This document shows positions 24,638 through 35,574 of a stretch of 64,000 bases of DNA, in pieces. The DNA is from Coprinus comatus. Taxonomy: Eukaryota > Basidiomycota > Agaricomycetes > Agaricales > Agaricaceae. The first letter of the stretch is position 1. Each line of letters opens with the position of its first letter. The DNA is taken from positions 62,001 through 126,000 of the forward strand of contig JAWPGT010000004.1 in the NCBI GenBank assembly GCA_034638255.1, given 5' to 3'. Below the pieces are notes generated by a model. That model was given only the letters and a program-made list of their open reading frames with translations, ran no database searches and was not told the origin of the DNA. Both the position numbers and the translations under genes were made by a program.

Positions 24638-26166
24638 TTAATCCATGTTGTTGTTTTCTTCTTCCATCAATCGCACAAGCTCGTCAACATCATTTCGGGG
24701 CGGTAGTGGACTCGATCCATCATTAGCAAAAAAATCTTCATGAGACAAAGGCCGTAGCGTGAAGCCCTGAAAAGATAACTTAATAACTTGAAAAAAAAAA
24801 GATTATAAACGCAACGTACTTCGAGTTGACCTTTGGCCAGTAGTTCCTCGTTTCCTTCGGCGCTTCGCATGAATTCACGAACGGGAACCATGGCTGCATT
24901 TCTGCATAGCTCACGTAAATCAGAGCCCGAATGACCCTCGGTAACATCTGCTAAAGTAGTGATAGAGAAGTTAGGTGCTAGTTGCGTGTCTTTCAACATC
25001 TATATCAACGATATGTATATTTGAGCGTTTAATGGAAAGTCAAATTGGCAGACAAAGGACGTACCAGTGACAAAATCTTGAATCGCTGTTCGAAGTTCGG
25101 GAGCCCGACAGCGAACCTCTTAGGCATTCGTCTAAGAATGGCAGAATCAATATCGTTAGGTCGATTAGTTGCACCAAGAACCAATATCCGGTCAGAAGAT
25201 GATGTAAGGCCGTCCCAAAGGCTGTCCAATGTTGGGGGTTAGTTACGGACGAGCATATACTATCGAGTAAATCATACGTCATGAACTCTGCCTTCATCAT
25301 TCCCGTCACTTCATGGTCACCCTTCGTTCTCTCGCGGAGGAAAGAGTCTATTTCATCAATGAAGATAATACTAGGCTGAACTTTTCGTGCGAGGCTGAAA
25401 AGACCCGCTACAAGTTTGTTTGATTCACCATACCACTTGTTGGTTAGCACGGATGCTGCAATGTTGATGAATGTCGCGCCTGATTCTTTGGCGAGAGCTT
25501 TGGCAAGCATGGTCTTTCCACACCCTGGAGGCCCAAACAGCAACACGCCTTTCGGTGCGCCAAGTAAGGAGGATGAAGATGTAAAAAGATTAGGGTATAG
25601 AAGAGGGTAAATGACGGATTCTCGCAATGAGGATATGATGGTATCAAGACCGCCAATGTCTGCATAAATCCTATTTAGTACTTGTGTGCCAACCATAGAA
25701 TAGCCAAACACATGCCGGAGAAACGGACGTGAATGTCATCCGGGTGGATCACTTCATTTGCTACTTTTTCTAGGAAGGGGGTGAGATGACGAAAGTAAAA
25801 CAATATTAGATAACACTTACTTTCATACTCGTCCAAGGCCAGTCCTGCATGTCCAAGTCGTTTGAGAGCCTCCAACTGTTTTTCTTTGACTTCTTCCTTC
25901 TTATCTGGACTCGTTATGCTATCTATGACCCACTAGAATGATGTTAGTAGAAAGCGTAGTTGGTAGTTGTGGTAGACTTACTCGAACAGTATAGAACAAT
26001 GCCGCCTCAAGGTCATTCAGTGTTTTATTATATTGTTAATAATCCAAATCACATACCTGCGACGCCAAAAATATTGCAACTGGGATACAACTTCAGAGTT
26101 GCGTCGTAAAGACGGGAGAGTTTAAATACCTTCAAAAACAGCCCTTTTCGTTCCGGGTGCAACCAT
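24638..26166 (-). CDS. MSP1: Msp1/ATAD1-type AAA ATPase
   Basis: Membrane-anchored AAA translocase that extracts mislocalised tail-anchored proteins from the mitochondrial outer membrane and peroxisomes. The ATG at 26166 gives [12 protein letters not shown]; the next two short exons supply the transmembrane segment [19 protein letters not shown], then [20 protein letters not shown]. The AAA core follows: [18 protein letters not shown], Walker A GPPGCGKT, the pore-loop region [10 protein letters not shown], Walker [10 protein letters not shown], and the second region of homology [20 protein letters not shown]. The acidic C-terminus ends ENNNMD at 24638. The 3' splice site of the first intron was chosen because only it restores the membrane segment. 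The total length, near 390-400 residues, fits the family. Confidence 0.94.
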
Positions 26167-26717
26167 TTATGATAAGAGTAGGTATACGAAGACAATAAGG
26201 TGGAAGAAAAGATTGGCGGAAGTGAGTCCCAGCTTCCGGGAGTAAGTGTGCAAGTGATGACGGTATTGCTCCGTGACCCCTTGTCATTGTCACACTCCGG
26301 TTACTCTCAAGTAATTATTTTTAGGTCGACATACACTATGTGTGTACTTCAATGCCGTATATGCTACCTGCCATCCACAAGAAGTGAAAAAAACAAAACT
26401 TTACTGCCCACAAGTCTCCCCCAGGCTCCTATGAAATGAATACTATTCACGTGTTACGGAGAGTTCCCCTTTGAGACTTGTGAAACGACCCTTGCAGTCT
26501 GGCGTCTCACGCTGGTAACACTTGGCAAACGATCTTTGGACTCCGTCTGGACTGGCGAAAGTTCCTTACCCCTGTATTAACACCATCAAACAGCACGGTC
26601 CTTGCCACAAAGCTCTTGTTTTGTGAAAAACATTTCTCCCTCACAGTCATTTATACCGACGGTCTCTACTTGCGTTCTCTTAATCATCTGGACTGGAAAA
26701 ATCGTAAAAAAAAAACG
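26167..26717. other. Divergent promoter region, MSP1 and surface protein
   Basis: About 550 bp between two divergent starts. It has pyrimidine-rich stretches near 26560-26660, as usual upstream of fungal genes. No discrete element is claimed. Confidence 0.5.
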
Positions 26718-28067
26718 ATGCCTTCGACGCAACTTGATGACCGCGACCCATCAATCACTTATTCCCCGGGATGGTCGACTCATGGAGGAAGTAACGAATA
26801 CAAGACCACGGTATCATTAACGCGGGCGGCAGGATCTACTGCAAGAATCAAGTTCACGGGTAAGGGTTCTCTGTTCTATGATACGTCATCAGAGACTCAA
26901 AAAACGTGTGGCTACATAGGTTCTTCAATTGCAGTCTATGGCACCGCATCTTCAACCGCCGTCTCCGGGTCTGGCACGGTTTCACAATACGTCCTCGACA
27001 GTAGCTCGCCTGTCGAATACACTACGAAACCAACCTCCAATAATCAGTACGGTGTTCTATTTTACCAATCTCCGACTCTGGTTGATGGGGACCATACACT
27101 CGTAATTACACTTGAGACGCAGAATGGCTGGTATTGGCTTGATTACTTGGTCGTTGACAGACCTACACCGGTAGCAAATCCCATTGAGCAACATACCATA
27201 ATAACAGACGAAACTACTACCACGACTACTTCTATCGCTACCACTACCACCGCTATTGCTACCACTACCACTACCACTAAAGCTGCCTCACCAACCAATG
27301 GGCTTAGCAACTCTACTTCCATCCTACCCCCGACAAACTCTACTGATTCCAGTTCCAACTCCAATTCCACTTCCATCATCCAGTCTCCGGACAACAACAA
27401 TATTTCCAACTCTACTACAGAAGATTCAGGTGCACTTCCTAATTCGGACAACCCACACTCTAATGGACCTCCTGTGGGTGCCATAGCGGGAGGTGTTGTC
27501 GGTGGTCTTCTAGTGTTGTTCATCCTTATCAGTATTATCTGGTGGCTTCGCAGGAAACGTACTAAGTCCCACATCGATTCGGCAAGGGTGGTAACTCCTA
27601 CATCTGTACCGAAAAACCAGTCAAGGGGACCACAAAATATTACACCCTTTGAACTGACTGCCGTACCTTCCCAGGACATGACACAATCCCAATCTTATTC
27701 TTTCAGTACCGGGCCTAGCTATAGCGGAGCATCGGATTCACAACAATTCCATGCCTACCAGCCCCCAGGGTCAAGACCAACAACAAAGGCCCAAATGATG
27801 CAAGAGCAGGTCCGATCATCCGCTGCAGCTCTCAGCAACGGTAGTAACAGTGACATTCCGATAAATTTTAACTCTAACGTTCCAGAATACGGGAGCTCTG
27901 GGGCTTCAGATAATGCATATGGTTCTTCCAGTGCTAGGTCAGATGTGCCTTCCGTCAGACATCGCCCTACACCTTCAGAGGACTACCCACCTGCGTATTC
28001 TGGACCCCCATCTGGTGTAACTGTTCAAGTTTCGGGAAAGCAAAGAGTCCATAGCAGGCGGCTGTGA
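26718..28067 (+). CDS. Single-pass surface protein, Ser/Thr-rich stalk, basidiomycete type
   Basis: Single-exon gene, about 449 residues. The chosen ATG at 26718 (MPSTQLDDRDPSITYSPGW) begins the conserved N-terminal domain; upstream in-frame codons include no ATG. The N-terminal ~150 residues look like a beta-sandwich (ARIKFTGKGSLFYDTS, then YGVLFYQSPTLVDGDHTLVI and GWYWLDYLVVDRP), followed by a Thr/Ser/Asn-rich stalk with many NxS/T sites. A transmembrane helix lies at about residues 252-278 (VGAIAGGVVGGLLVLFILIS), then RRKRTK, and a low-complexity cytosolic tail ends at 28067. Basidiomycete genomes carry many such proteins, and no function is established. No cleavable signal peptide is visible, so the helix may act as a signal anchor with the N-terminus outside. 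Confidence 0.85.
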   Translation: MPSTQLDDRDPSITYSPGWSTHGGSNEYKTTVSLTRAAGSTARIKFTGKGSLFYDTSSETQKTCGYIGSSIAVYGTASSTAVSGSGTVSQYVLDSSSPVEYTTKPTSNNQYGVLFYQSPTLVDGDHTLVITLETQNGWYWLDYLVVDRPTPVANPIEQHTIITDETTTTTTSIATTTTAIATTTTTTKAASPTNGLSNSTSILPPTNSTDSSSNSNSTSIIQSPDNNNISNSTTEDSGALPNSDNPHSNGPPVGAIAGGVVGGLLVLFILISIIWWLRRKRTKSHIDSARVVTPTSVPKNQSRGPQNITPFELTAVPSQDMTQSQSYSFSTGPSYSGASDSQQFHAYQPPGSRPTTKAQMMQEQVRSSAAALSNGSNSDIPINFNSNVPEYGSSGASDNAYGSSSARSDVPSVRHRPTPSEDYPPAYSGPPSGVTVQVSGKQRVHSRRL

Positions 28068-28642
28068 TTGGAAACAAGTATGGGGAGGTTCTTTGATTCT
28101 CATATACCTCAGATTCGAAGATAAACGTCGTTCATACCTTACTGCGTAGTTTGTAATTTTATGACAATTAATCTTCGGTATATCTGTAGATTACTATACA
28201 TACCCCGCCTCCGTAATATGAATAGGAGCAAAAGAAAGAAAGATTCTCCTGCTACCACAAAATTCAAAAAACCGAATCGAAGATGAGGCCTGAGGCCAAA
28301 GTATATGCATTGCCAAAACATGGTTCGTTCCTGCACAAGGTTCAACAATACCTACTAGGTATGTGACACTTTGTAACGCCCTCTCATCACAGCCTGAGTG
28401 AGAGGTAACACTACTAATATTCAATCATCCTCAAATTCCTATGTCTACTTATAGAACGTGGAACCGATTGCCTACATGGATACACCTTTGACTGTCTCAT
28501 GATTCTTGATTCTTCTCGCAGATAGAATCATCCATGAGACATACTCTATGCTCACGCTGATCACTTATCATAAAACGAACTCGCTTTCGAACTCTCCTGG
28601 CAAACAAAGTCCGCCTATCCTTTTCTTTTGGCCTTGGTTCAA
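28068..28642. other. Gap before GH20 gene
   Basis: About 575 bp holding the 3' flank of the surface protein and the hexosaminidase promoter. No element or gene recognised. Confidence 0.5.
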
Positions 28643-30773
28643 ATGAAACAGTGCAAAATGATATTATCTTCATTCTTATTACTGGCTGTTGCGCCAGTTT
28701 TTGCGGTATGGCCAAGACCACAACATATGTCTATAGGAAACACCACGCTTCGTCTCTCTTCCAACTTCACTATTACATTCGCGGGGATTGATCACATTCC
28801 ACAAGACTTGGTAGAAGCGGCCTCACGAACCACTTGGTACCTCCAAACCGACAGACTCGGCGCCCTAGTCCCCGACCGTGGTACCTCATTAATCACCTCT
28901 ATTCGAGCATCCAATATTCTCCAATCTTTGATTGTCTCTCTTAATGAAGGTGCAGATGTGAACAGTATCAGTAAGGAAGTTATGAAGGAGCTGGGGACTA
29001 AGAATGAGGGATATACGTTGAGCGTCCCTAGAGAAGGTGGAGGGGCGATTTTGACCGCCGATTCGACACTGGGCTTGTTCAGGGGTCTGACGACCTTTGA
29101 GCAGCTGTGGTTCGAGGTAGAAGGTATGTCTTACATATTACAGGCACCCATTAAGATCGAGGATTCTCCGGTCTATGTAAGTTTTCTGATGTACCTACCT
29201 GCATACATGGGAAAGTCTAACACAAGTATCAGCCTTATCGTGGGTTCATGCTGGATACTTCTAGGAATTAGTGCGTCCTTCTCAACACTATTAACCACCC
29301 ACGTATAAAACAATTATGCATAGCTTCCCGGTTAAGGATATCAAACGAACATTAGACGCTATGAGTTGGGTCAAGGTTTGTGAGAGAATAGGCTGTTTCA
29401 TGCAGTATCTAATTAAGATACATGCTATGGCGTGGACAGATCAACCACTTTCATTGGCATGTCGTTGATTCCCAATCCTTCCCCCTCGTTGTTCCGGGAT
29501 TCGAGGAGATAGCGGACAAGGGAGCATACTCTTCAGCACAAGTCTATACCCCAGACGATGTCCGAGATATTGTTAGTCATGCCGCTGCTGTACGCTTCCC
29601 TTCCACTACTATCCCTTTTGCCATCACTAATTCCCTGTTTAGCGTGGTATTGATGTTATGGTAGAGATTGACACTCCAGGACATACTTCTGTCATTCACA
29701 AATCTCATCCTGAACATGTTGCATGTTTTGAAGCATCACCTTGGAATCAATTTGCTGGTGGTACGCCATAATTGAAGTTGCTTTAACCTCATCGGATGAC
29801 AGAACTATTACTTAGAACCTCCTGCTGGACAACTGCGTCTTGCTAGTTCGGCCACGACTACATTTACAGTCAACCTATTAAAATCTGTTTCTGCATTGTT
29901 CCCATCCAAGCTCTTTAACACGGGTGGTGATGAAATTAATCAGAACTGTTACACCCATGATGAAGAGACACAGAAGGACTTGGATGCACAAGGTGTAACA
30001 ATTGAACAGGCTCTGGATGCGTTCACGAGAGCGTCCCATGAGACCCTTGGTGATATGGGGAAGGTTCCTGTTGTCTGGGAAGGCTAGTGTTTTGGGTATG
30101 TGTATTACTTGGTCGAATGCTAATCACGTTTGTGTAGAGATGGCACTTGAACATGAAGTTTCTTTAAAGAATGATACCATTGTCTTGTATGTTTGTACCA
30201 TAACCCGTTGACTTAGCCTTGGATAGTGACCTACTTATATATAACATTACAGAGTCTGGTTATCCTCGCAACATGTAAAATCTGTTGCAGAGAAGGGCTT
30301 TCGATTAATTCATGCAGCCAATGACCACTTCTATCTTGACTGTGGAGCCGGAGGGTGGCTCGGAAACAACCCGAATGGGGACAGTACATGTGGCTCTCTC
30401 AAGACGTGGCAAAGGGCATATACACTTGACCCTACAGAGGGATTGACGAGGGATCAGGCAAAATTGGTTTTGGGTGGTATGTTCTTTTATTTTTGTATGG
30501 ATCCAATGCTTGAGTGGTATATTGATTTTTAATACAGGACAACAGCTCTTATGGGCAGAACAATCTGGACCTGCAAATCTTGACCCGATAGCTTGGCCTC
30601 GCGCTGCATCGTCTGCAGAAGTATTTTGGTCTGGTCCTGGAGAAGATGTTAGGGCTGCATTACCGAGATTACATGAGACAGCATTTAGGTTCATGAGCAG
30701 GGGTGTCAAAGTAATTCCATTGCAGCCGTTTTGGTGCGCATTGAGGGCGGGTGCTTGTGATATTGATGGATAA
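28643..30773 (+). CDS. Beta-N-acetylhexosaminidase, GH20, secreted
   Basis: Removes terminal GlcNAc from chitin oligomers or glycans. The ATG at 28643 opens a signal peptide (MILSSFLLLAVAPVFA), then VWPRPQHMSIGN of the GH20b domain. Catalytic-domain motifs read across exons: PYRGFMLDTSRNYFPVKDIK, INHFHWHVVDSQSFPL, GIDVMVEIDTPGHT, and the catalytic Asp-Glu pair in NTGGDEINQNC. Further on are VLVWLSSQHVKSVAEKGF, QQLLWAEQSGPANLD, WPRAASSAEVFWSG, and the C-terminal Cys pair, with the stop at 30771. One intron (30083-30137) appears to use a GC donor. The leader and Cys pattern indicate extracellular or wall location, where it would work downstream of chitinases. Confidence 0.95.
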
Positions 30774-31253
30774 TAGGACGAACCCTAGAGTTGAACACAC
30801 CGCAGCCCTCCAATTATAACCTCAACGTTGTCATGGTACATACACCATGATACTCGTAATAGCACAAGACAGAATAAAAGAAGCGCCACAAAGTCTATTA
30901 ATATCTTCCGTGTTCCAAATATGAGATCGCTTGGGATTACCCGACGAAACCTTTAACAACGCTCCTTTAACGCATGCTAGAAATTGATATTAAACGTTAA
31001 ACTTTTGTTCCAGAGACTCAACTACATTCTTCGTTTCTTGGATACATTGAAACGATGGTATGTATTGAGATAAGGAATGTAGCATTAAATAATTAATTGA
31101 TAAAAGTCCCTCTAAGATGCCCAACAGTTACGAATAGCAGCGTTACAGCTTGTTGTCTAAAAGAGCAACAGTAATTTATTCTTTTGCAGCCCTGTGTGCG
31201 TCTCGTTCGACATCAATCTAAAGGTAGAAAATATATATATGTCAGTTTGGTAC
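30774..31253. other. Convergent gap, GH20 and DUF6533 genes
   Basis: About 480 bp between two stops. No feature recognised. Confidence 0.5.
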
Positions 31254-32681
31254 TTAGACATGGTGACTGACGGAAATAACCTGGACTTTTACACCATCAT
31301 ATACATCATCGGTAGCACTTTGTGTCCCGTGTACATCATTGCTCTTTGTTCTACCAGGATGATATTTTTGAAGAGGGATACTGAAATTCGGTTGACGTGA
31401 TGAGTTGACATTGAAGGTAGGGTGTGAATCGGAGTTGCTGGACGCATTTGTAGCTGAACGAGGATTTCGGAGGTTAAGAACAAGACGGCAGCAGAGAACT
31501 TGTGATAGAATTAATGCCAAAAAACCTTTCAATGATGTATTAGTTTGCGATCATGTTCTGACTGTTTTTGTCAGTCACTCACAGTTGATGTTTTGAAGAC
31601 TGGGGTTGCTGTTCTGGATCATGAATGCAGCCTATATAATAGGCATAAATATTTGATCCGACTATAGTGTATGTATATTGAGTTGAAACTCACATTCAAA
31701 ACGTTGACAGTAGCCACTGCCACGAAGTAGAAAATACCCTCACGGATGAAAATAGCGACAATGTCAGAACGAACACCAGCATCACGAAGCATGAATGCCT
31801 ATAGAAAATATGAGTACATTTCGGTCAATGTGAGAACGAAATAAAACACATACTTTGGTTATGGTCAAGATCATGCAAACAAGGTCGAAAACAACAGGTG
31901 CCAACCAGAACCCACTGACAACATGCTTTCCGGGCTTGTCGCTAGCAGTGCAAGGTCCTCGGTCGCCGATGATAGGAGGGATTTGGTAAACTGCGGCGAT
32001 GGATACATAAAGAAGGAAGGCGGTTTCAGCAATGATCATGAAGCCTAGAAGTATTCCGACCCATAGTTTTCTACCCAAAAAGGCGTATGTGCGGATTGCG
32101 AGGATACCCTCTGATATTTGATATTTTGGGTTAGTGAAAGTTGAGTATGTCGTGTTTGTCAAAGACTAACCTGATCCCAGAGTAACCCACATACAAGTGG
32201 CCGCAATCAAATAGTGACTAACATACGATCAGCAAGATCAATGTTAGATACGAGGTTAGGTGTACTTACAGCGTTTTGCACTGTTCGACCGTGAATTCGG
32301 CATTGAAGAGCCAGAGATTAATTGCGAAACATATTAGTCCGTAATACCTCGTCCATAAATAGAGGCATTTAATAATAGACCACTCTCGTTTCCAAACTCG
32401 ATCCCACTCCACTAAAAAAAGGAGCTGAGTAGTTGATAGTGTAAAATCCAAGCACCGGACGCACCCTTCATACATATAATCCAATCCCAGACAGCCAGAG
32501 CCATCTAAAATTCAAAATTTAGTTAGCTGGTGATCCGAAAAATACCAAGACATGAATGTACCATGGAAGAGGTATAAACTTGTAGAACATGGAATAATTG
32601 CAATCCATCTGCAATAAGCTTTGTCAGAGCTGGATCGCCACCGCTGATGGTAGAAGCTGCCGCGTAATTGACTGCAGACAT
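31254..32681 (-). CDS. DUF6533-domain multi-pass membrane protein
   Basis: A seven-TM-like family expanded in Agaricomycetes and without known function. Exons from the ATG at 32681 give MSAVNYAAASTISGGDPALT, then the DUF6533 block AVWDWIICM, LLFLVEWDRVWKREWS, KCLYLWTRYYGLICFAINL. Further hydrophobic exons carry EGILAIRTYAFLGRKLWVGI, LGFMIIAETAFLLYVSIAAV, SGFWLAPVVFDLVCMILTIT and REGIFYFVAVATVNVLN. The C-terminal exon has CRLVLNLR, where the family usually has an SRLVLNLR-like motif, and a hydrophilic tail to the stop at 31254. The whole is about 330 residues in about eight exons. The family assignment rests on the WDW...EW...K.LYL..RY pattern. Confidence 0.85.
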
Positions 32682-35574
32682 TACAAATGGTGGAGGTGGA
32701 GGGGCTCAAATGTAATGGGTATGAAAAAAAAAAATCACAAGGCCCTCTTTTTATAATTGGCAGCTGAGGCTGGTCTTGGGTTCTGACAGTGGGAAGAAAA
32801 GAGGGGCTAGCTCCGAAAGGACTAGCCCTTGCAAAAGGTGGTTACGTGCAGGCAAGGGACGATCCCAGAAAATGTGTACCAGGGACATTGTGATGGTACT
32901 TGGGCGAATTTCTGATGCCAATCCAGGAAGTCTAACTCCACTTTGGCGTCACGTAAATATTGAAGCAATTGATTAGCCGAGTCACAATGTAAATTTGTAG
33001 GGCACGAGAATTATGGATCCTAGAAAGACAACAGCGCCAGTTTTTAGCGCTTAAGATTTTGTTTGGGAAAGCACTAAATTAAGCGAGCTGTTACGACTGT
33101 GTGTGTGTAAAATTGTGTGGTAACATTCTCCTGTTTCGAAACCCCAATTGATTGTTTGCATAACCAAAAATCATATTATTAAGTTCACATCTTTCCTCTC
33201 GTTATTATGCTATCATTTATTGGAAACATGATAACCTAGCTCTGACTTAGCTAAAACTTAGCTCGCTAATTAGATCCTTCCTTTGTGTGTACTCTATACA
33301 GACGATGTATACCTCCATGTGCGAAGGAACCCAATCAAACGTTATTGGACCATGAAATGTATAGAGAATAATGATACCTAATCTTACCCTCTTGCCAAAT
33401 CTAATGGATGTGTAATAGGGACATGAAGCTCATTCAATTTAAGGGCGTCCCAAGCAGGCTCAAGCAGGTCCCGATGTGATAAAGACTGTATGGTAGACCG
33501 ACAACTTGAGACCTCGCCACAAGAAGCAGTGAACCCGGAACGAGCCAGTGATGCGAACACCCAGGAAATGCTCTCGAGGTAACGGTCAGAACTCTAGAGA
33601 AAATAGCTACATTCTTGATCATAAATTCTCCAAGCATGCAAATTTTCAAAAATGAAAGATTCATGATGAAATTTAGGGTATTTGGATGGACTACTTCCCT
33701 GTGTCCGCGGTATCGGTCACAGGAACCCTGGTGGCACCGCTAGAAGTTGAGTGATACCTCCGAAAATCAACATCGGGATGTTTACTTCTCTACATCCCTT
33801 TACTACCATCTAACTACTTCTGTTCGCAACCTCATCCTTAAACAAATCATAGTATGCTAGAAATTGATTAATTATAAATAGTATATACTCACTGGCGTGG
33901 GCTCGAACTGTAGGTCCAGACTCCAGACCAGCGTGATCATGCAGGGGAGAACATGGTTGCGAAATATCATGACTGGCGGATTTAATGAGGCTGGTCACTC
34001 AATGGTCACTCTCCTTGTTGTGTCAACCAATCTCCGATTATAACATCCGCTCATGGACAATATACGGTCAACATGATCCCCTGCTTCTGGGTATTGAAGA
34101 TTGCTTGGGAGAGCCCAGAAGAAGCGGACATGGTGGTTTTTTTCTCCTTACCACTTCTGTGTACCGAGTCCTGAGTCCTGAGAGGTAGACGGTAGATGAC
34201 AATAAAGATATATTCCTGTTTTGATTTTAATTTTGTTGAAAACAAAAAAAAACTTAAGTAGGAAAGGAAAAATCGTAGATCTACACAGTATACATATTGT
34301 TTTGCTCATTATAGTATAGTGCTCAAGTGGCTTTCTTCGGGTTGGATGGGAAAAATATACTGGCCCCGACAAGAATTGTCACCGGGTCGTTATTTAGTTT
34401 TGGACAAAGCGAATAAGTATTATGTATATGTAAGTTGTTTTAAGGGAAGTGCAAACCTTGAGTACTCCATAGTTATGGTTATATTATGATTGAATGACCA
34501 TTCATATATCTAGACCTACGTACGTACATATATTCGGTCATGGGGTGGAATTATTAACCGATAGTACTTTATACTTAGACTATCGGTACCGATAAGTACT
34601 TGCTTTGTCTGTGAACTTTTATACAGATAAGCCATATATTCCATGCCACATACATGCATTTTTTTCTAGGTCTACTTTGCACTTTTCAGCTAAACTTTTG
34701 GGTAGAGGCTGCTTGGCCACAAAAATGAGAAAACAAAGCCGTGAGAGCACGGTTTGAAGGGAGCACAAGACAGATAGAATTGAAGGGAGTGGGGAAGCGG
34801 GGAAGGAGTTTGATTTAATATTACCACAAGGGTAATTAAATCACACGAGTGCACTTTTAGATCAATTGCGAGTCTTCAAAGCTTCAAGTTTCGAATCGGC
34901 TGGTTGGAGGTTACCTGTCAAACGTCTTCGAGAGGCAACATAGAAGTGCTTTTCCTCGATTGGTTGGAGCTACAGATGAGTCTAGATCGACTTAGGATCC
35001 TTCTCTCATCCAAATCGAAGATGTTAGAGTTAATAAATCTGGGCTTCTCTCAACAATCAATATGTTTTAAACCTGGTCTATCATCCGAATTGCAACGAAT
35101 ATTGTAAACTTTCCGATTTTGAATTTGGATCTCAATTGTCGAAAGAGGTAAAAAAAAAAAAAAAGGTTTTCAAAGTGGGCAGGTTACACTTCGTTCCAAT
35201 TAACGTTCGTTAAACGCCTTTTATGTTTCAGGCATCTTTGTTCCACGTTGCTTCAGCGTTTGAAGAAAAAAAAAATCCAACTGGGTAGATACGGTGAAGG
35301 AGAGGAATGATCTGAATGTTCCATGAGCACGTGGTCAAATGATATCAGCAACACACACATCCCAGGACCCTGAGTGCTGTCGACAACACACAACAGCCGC
35401 GCCTCTCCGTCATCATCATCACTCTCTAAGACTACCTTCTGTTTTTTTTCCTCTTCTCCTCGCTCTAATTTCTGTCTCATTATAAAGGACGAGAGATACT
35501 AAAACTATAACCCCTCCTCCACTTGAAATTGAAATTGAAACTACCAAATAGTACATACGGTTATCAAAGCAAGG
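32682..35574. other. Gene-poor 2.9 kb block
   Basis: Between divergent DUF6533 and epsin genes. Mostly AT-rich with A runs (for example 35149-35164). A stretch at 33450-33575 has a coding-like frame but lacks a start, partner exons or any family likeness. No RNA gene, terminal repeat or transposase was seen. The last few hundred bases must hold the epsin promoter. Confidence 0.5.

Noticed and set aside
27143..27679. 178-codon antisense ORF under the surface protein gene
   Set aside because: Mirror of the ACT/ACC repeat stalk on the other strand (poly-Val), with no independent support.
33450..33575. Open frame with a protein-like composition ending at a GTAACG donor-like site
   Set aside because: No start codon, acceptor or family likeness; chance open frames of this length are common.
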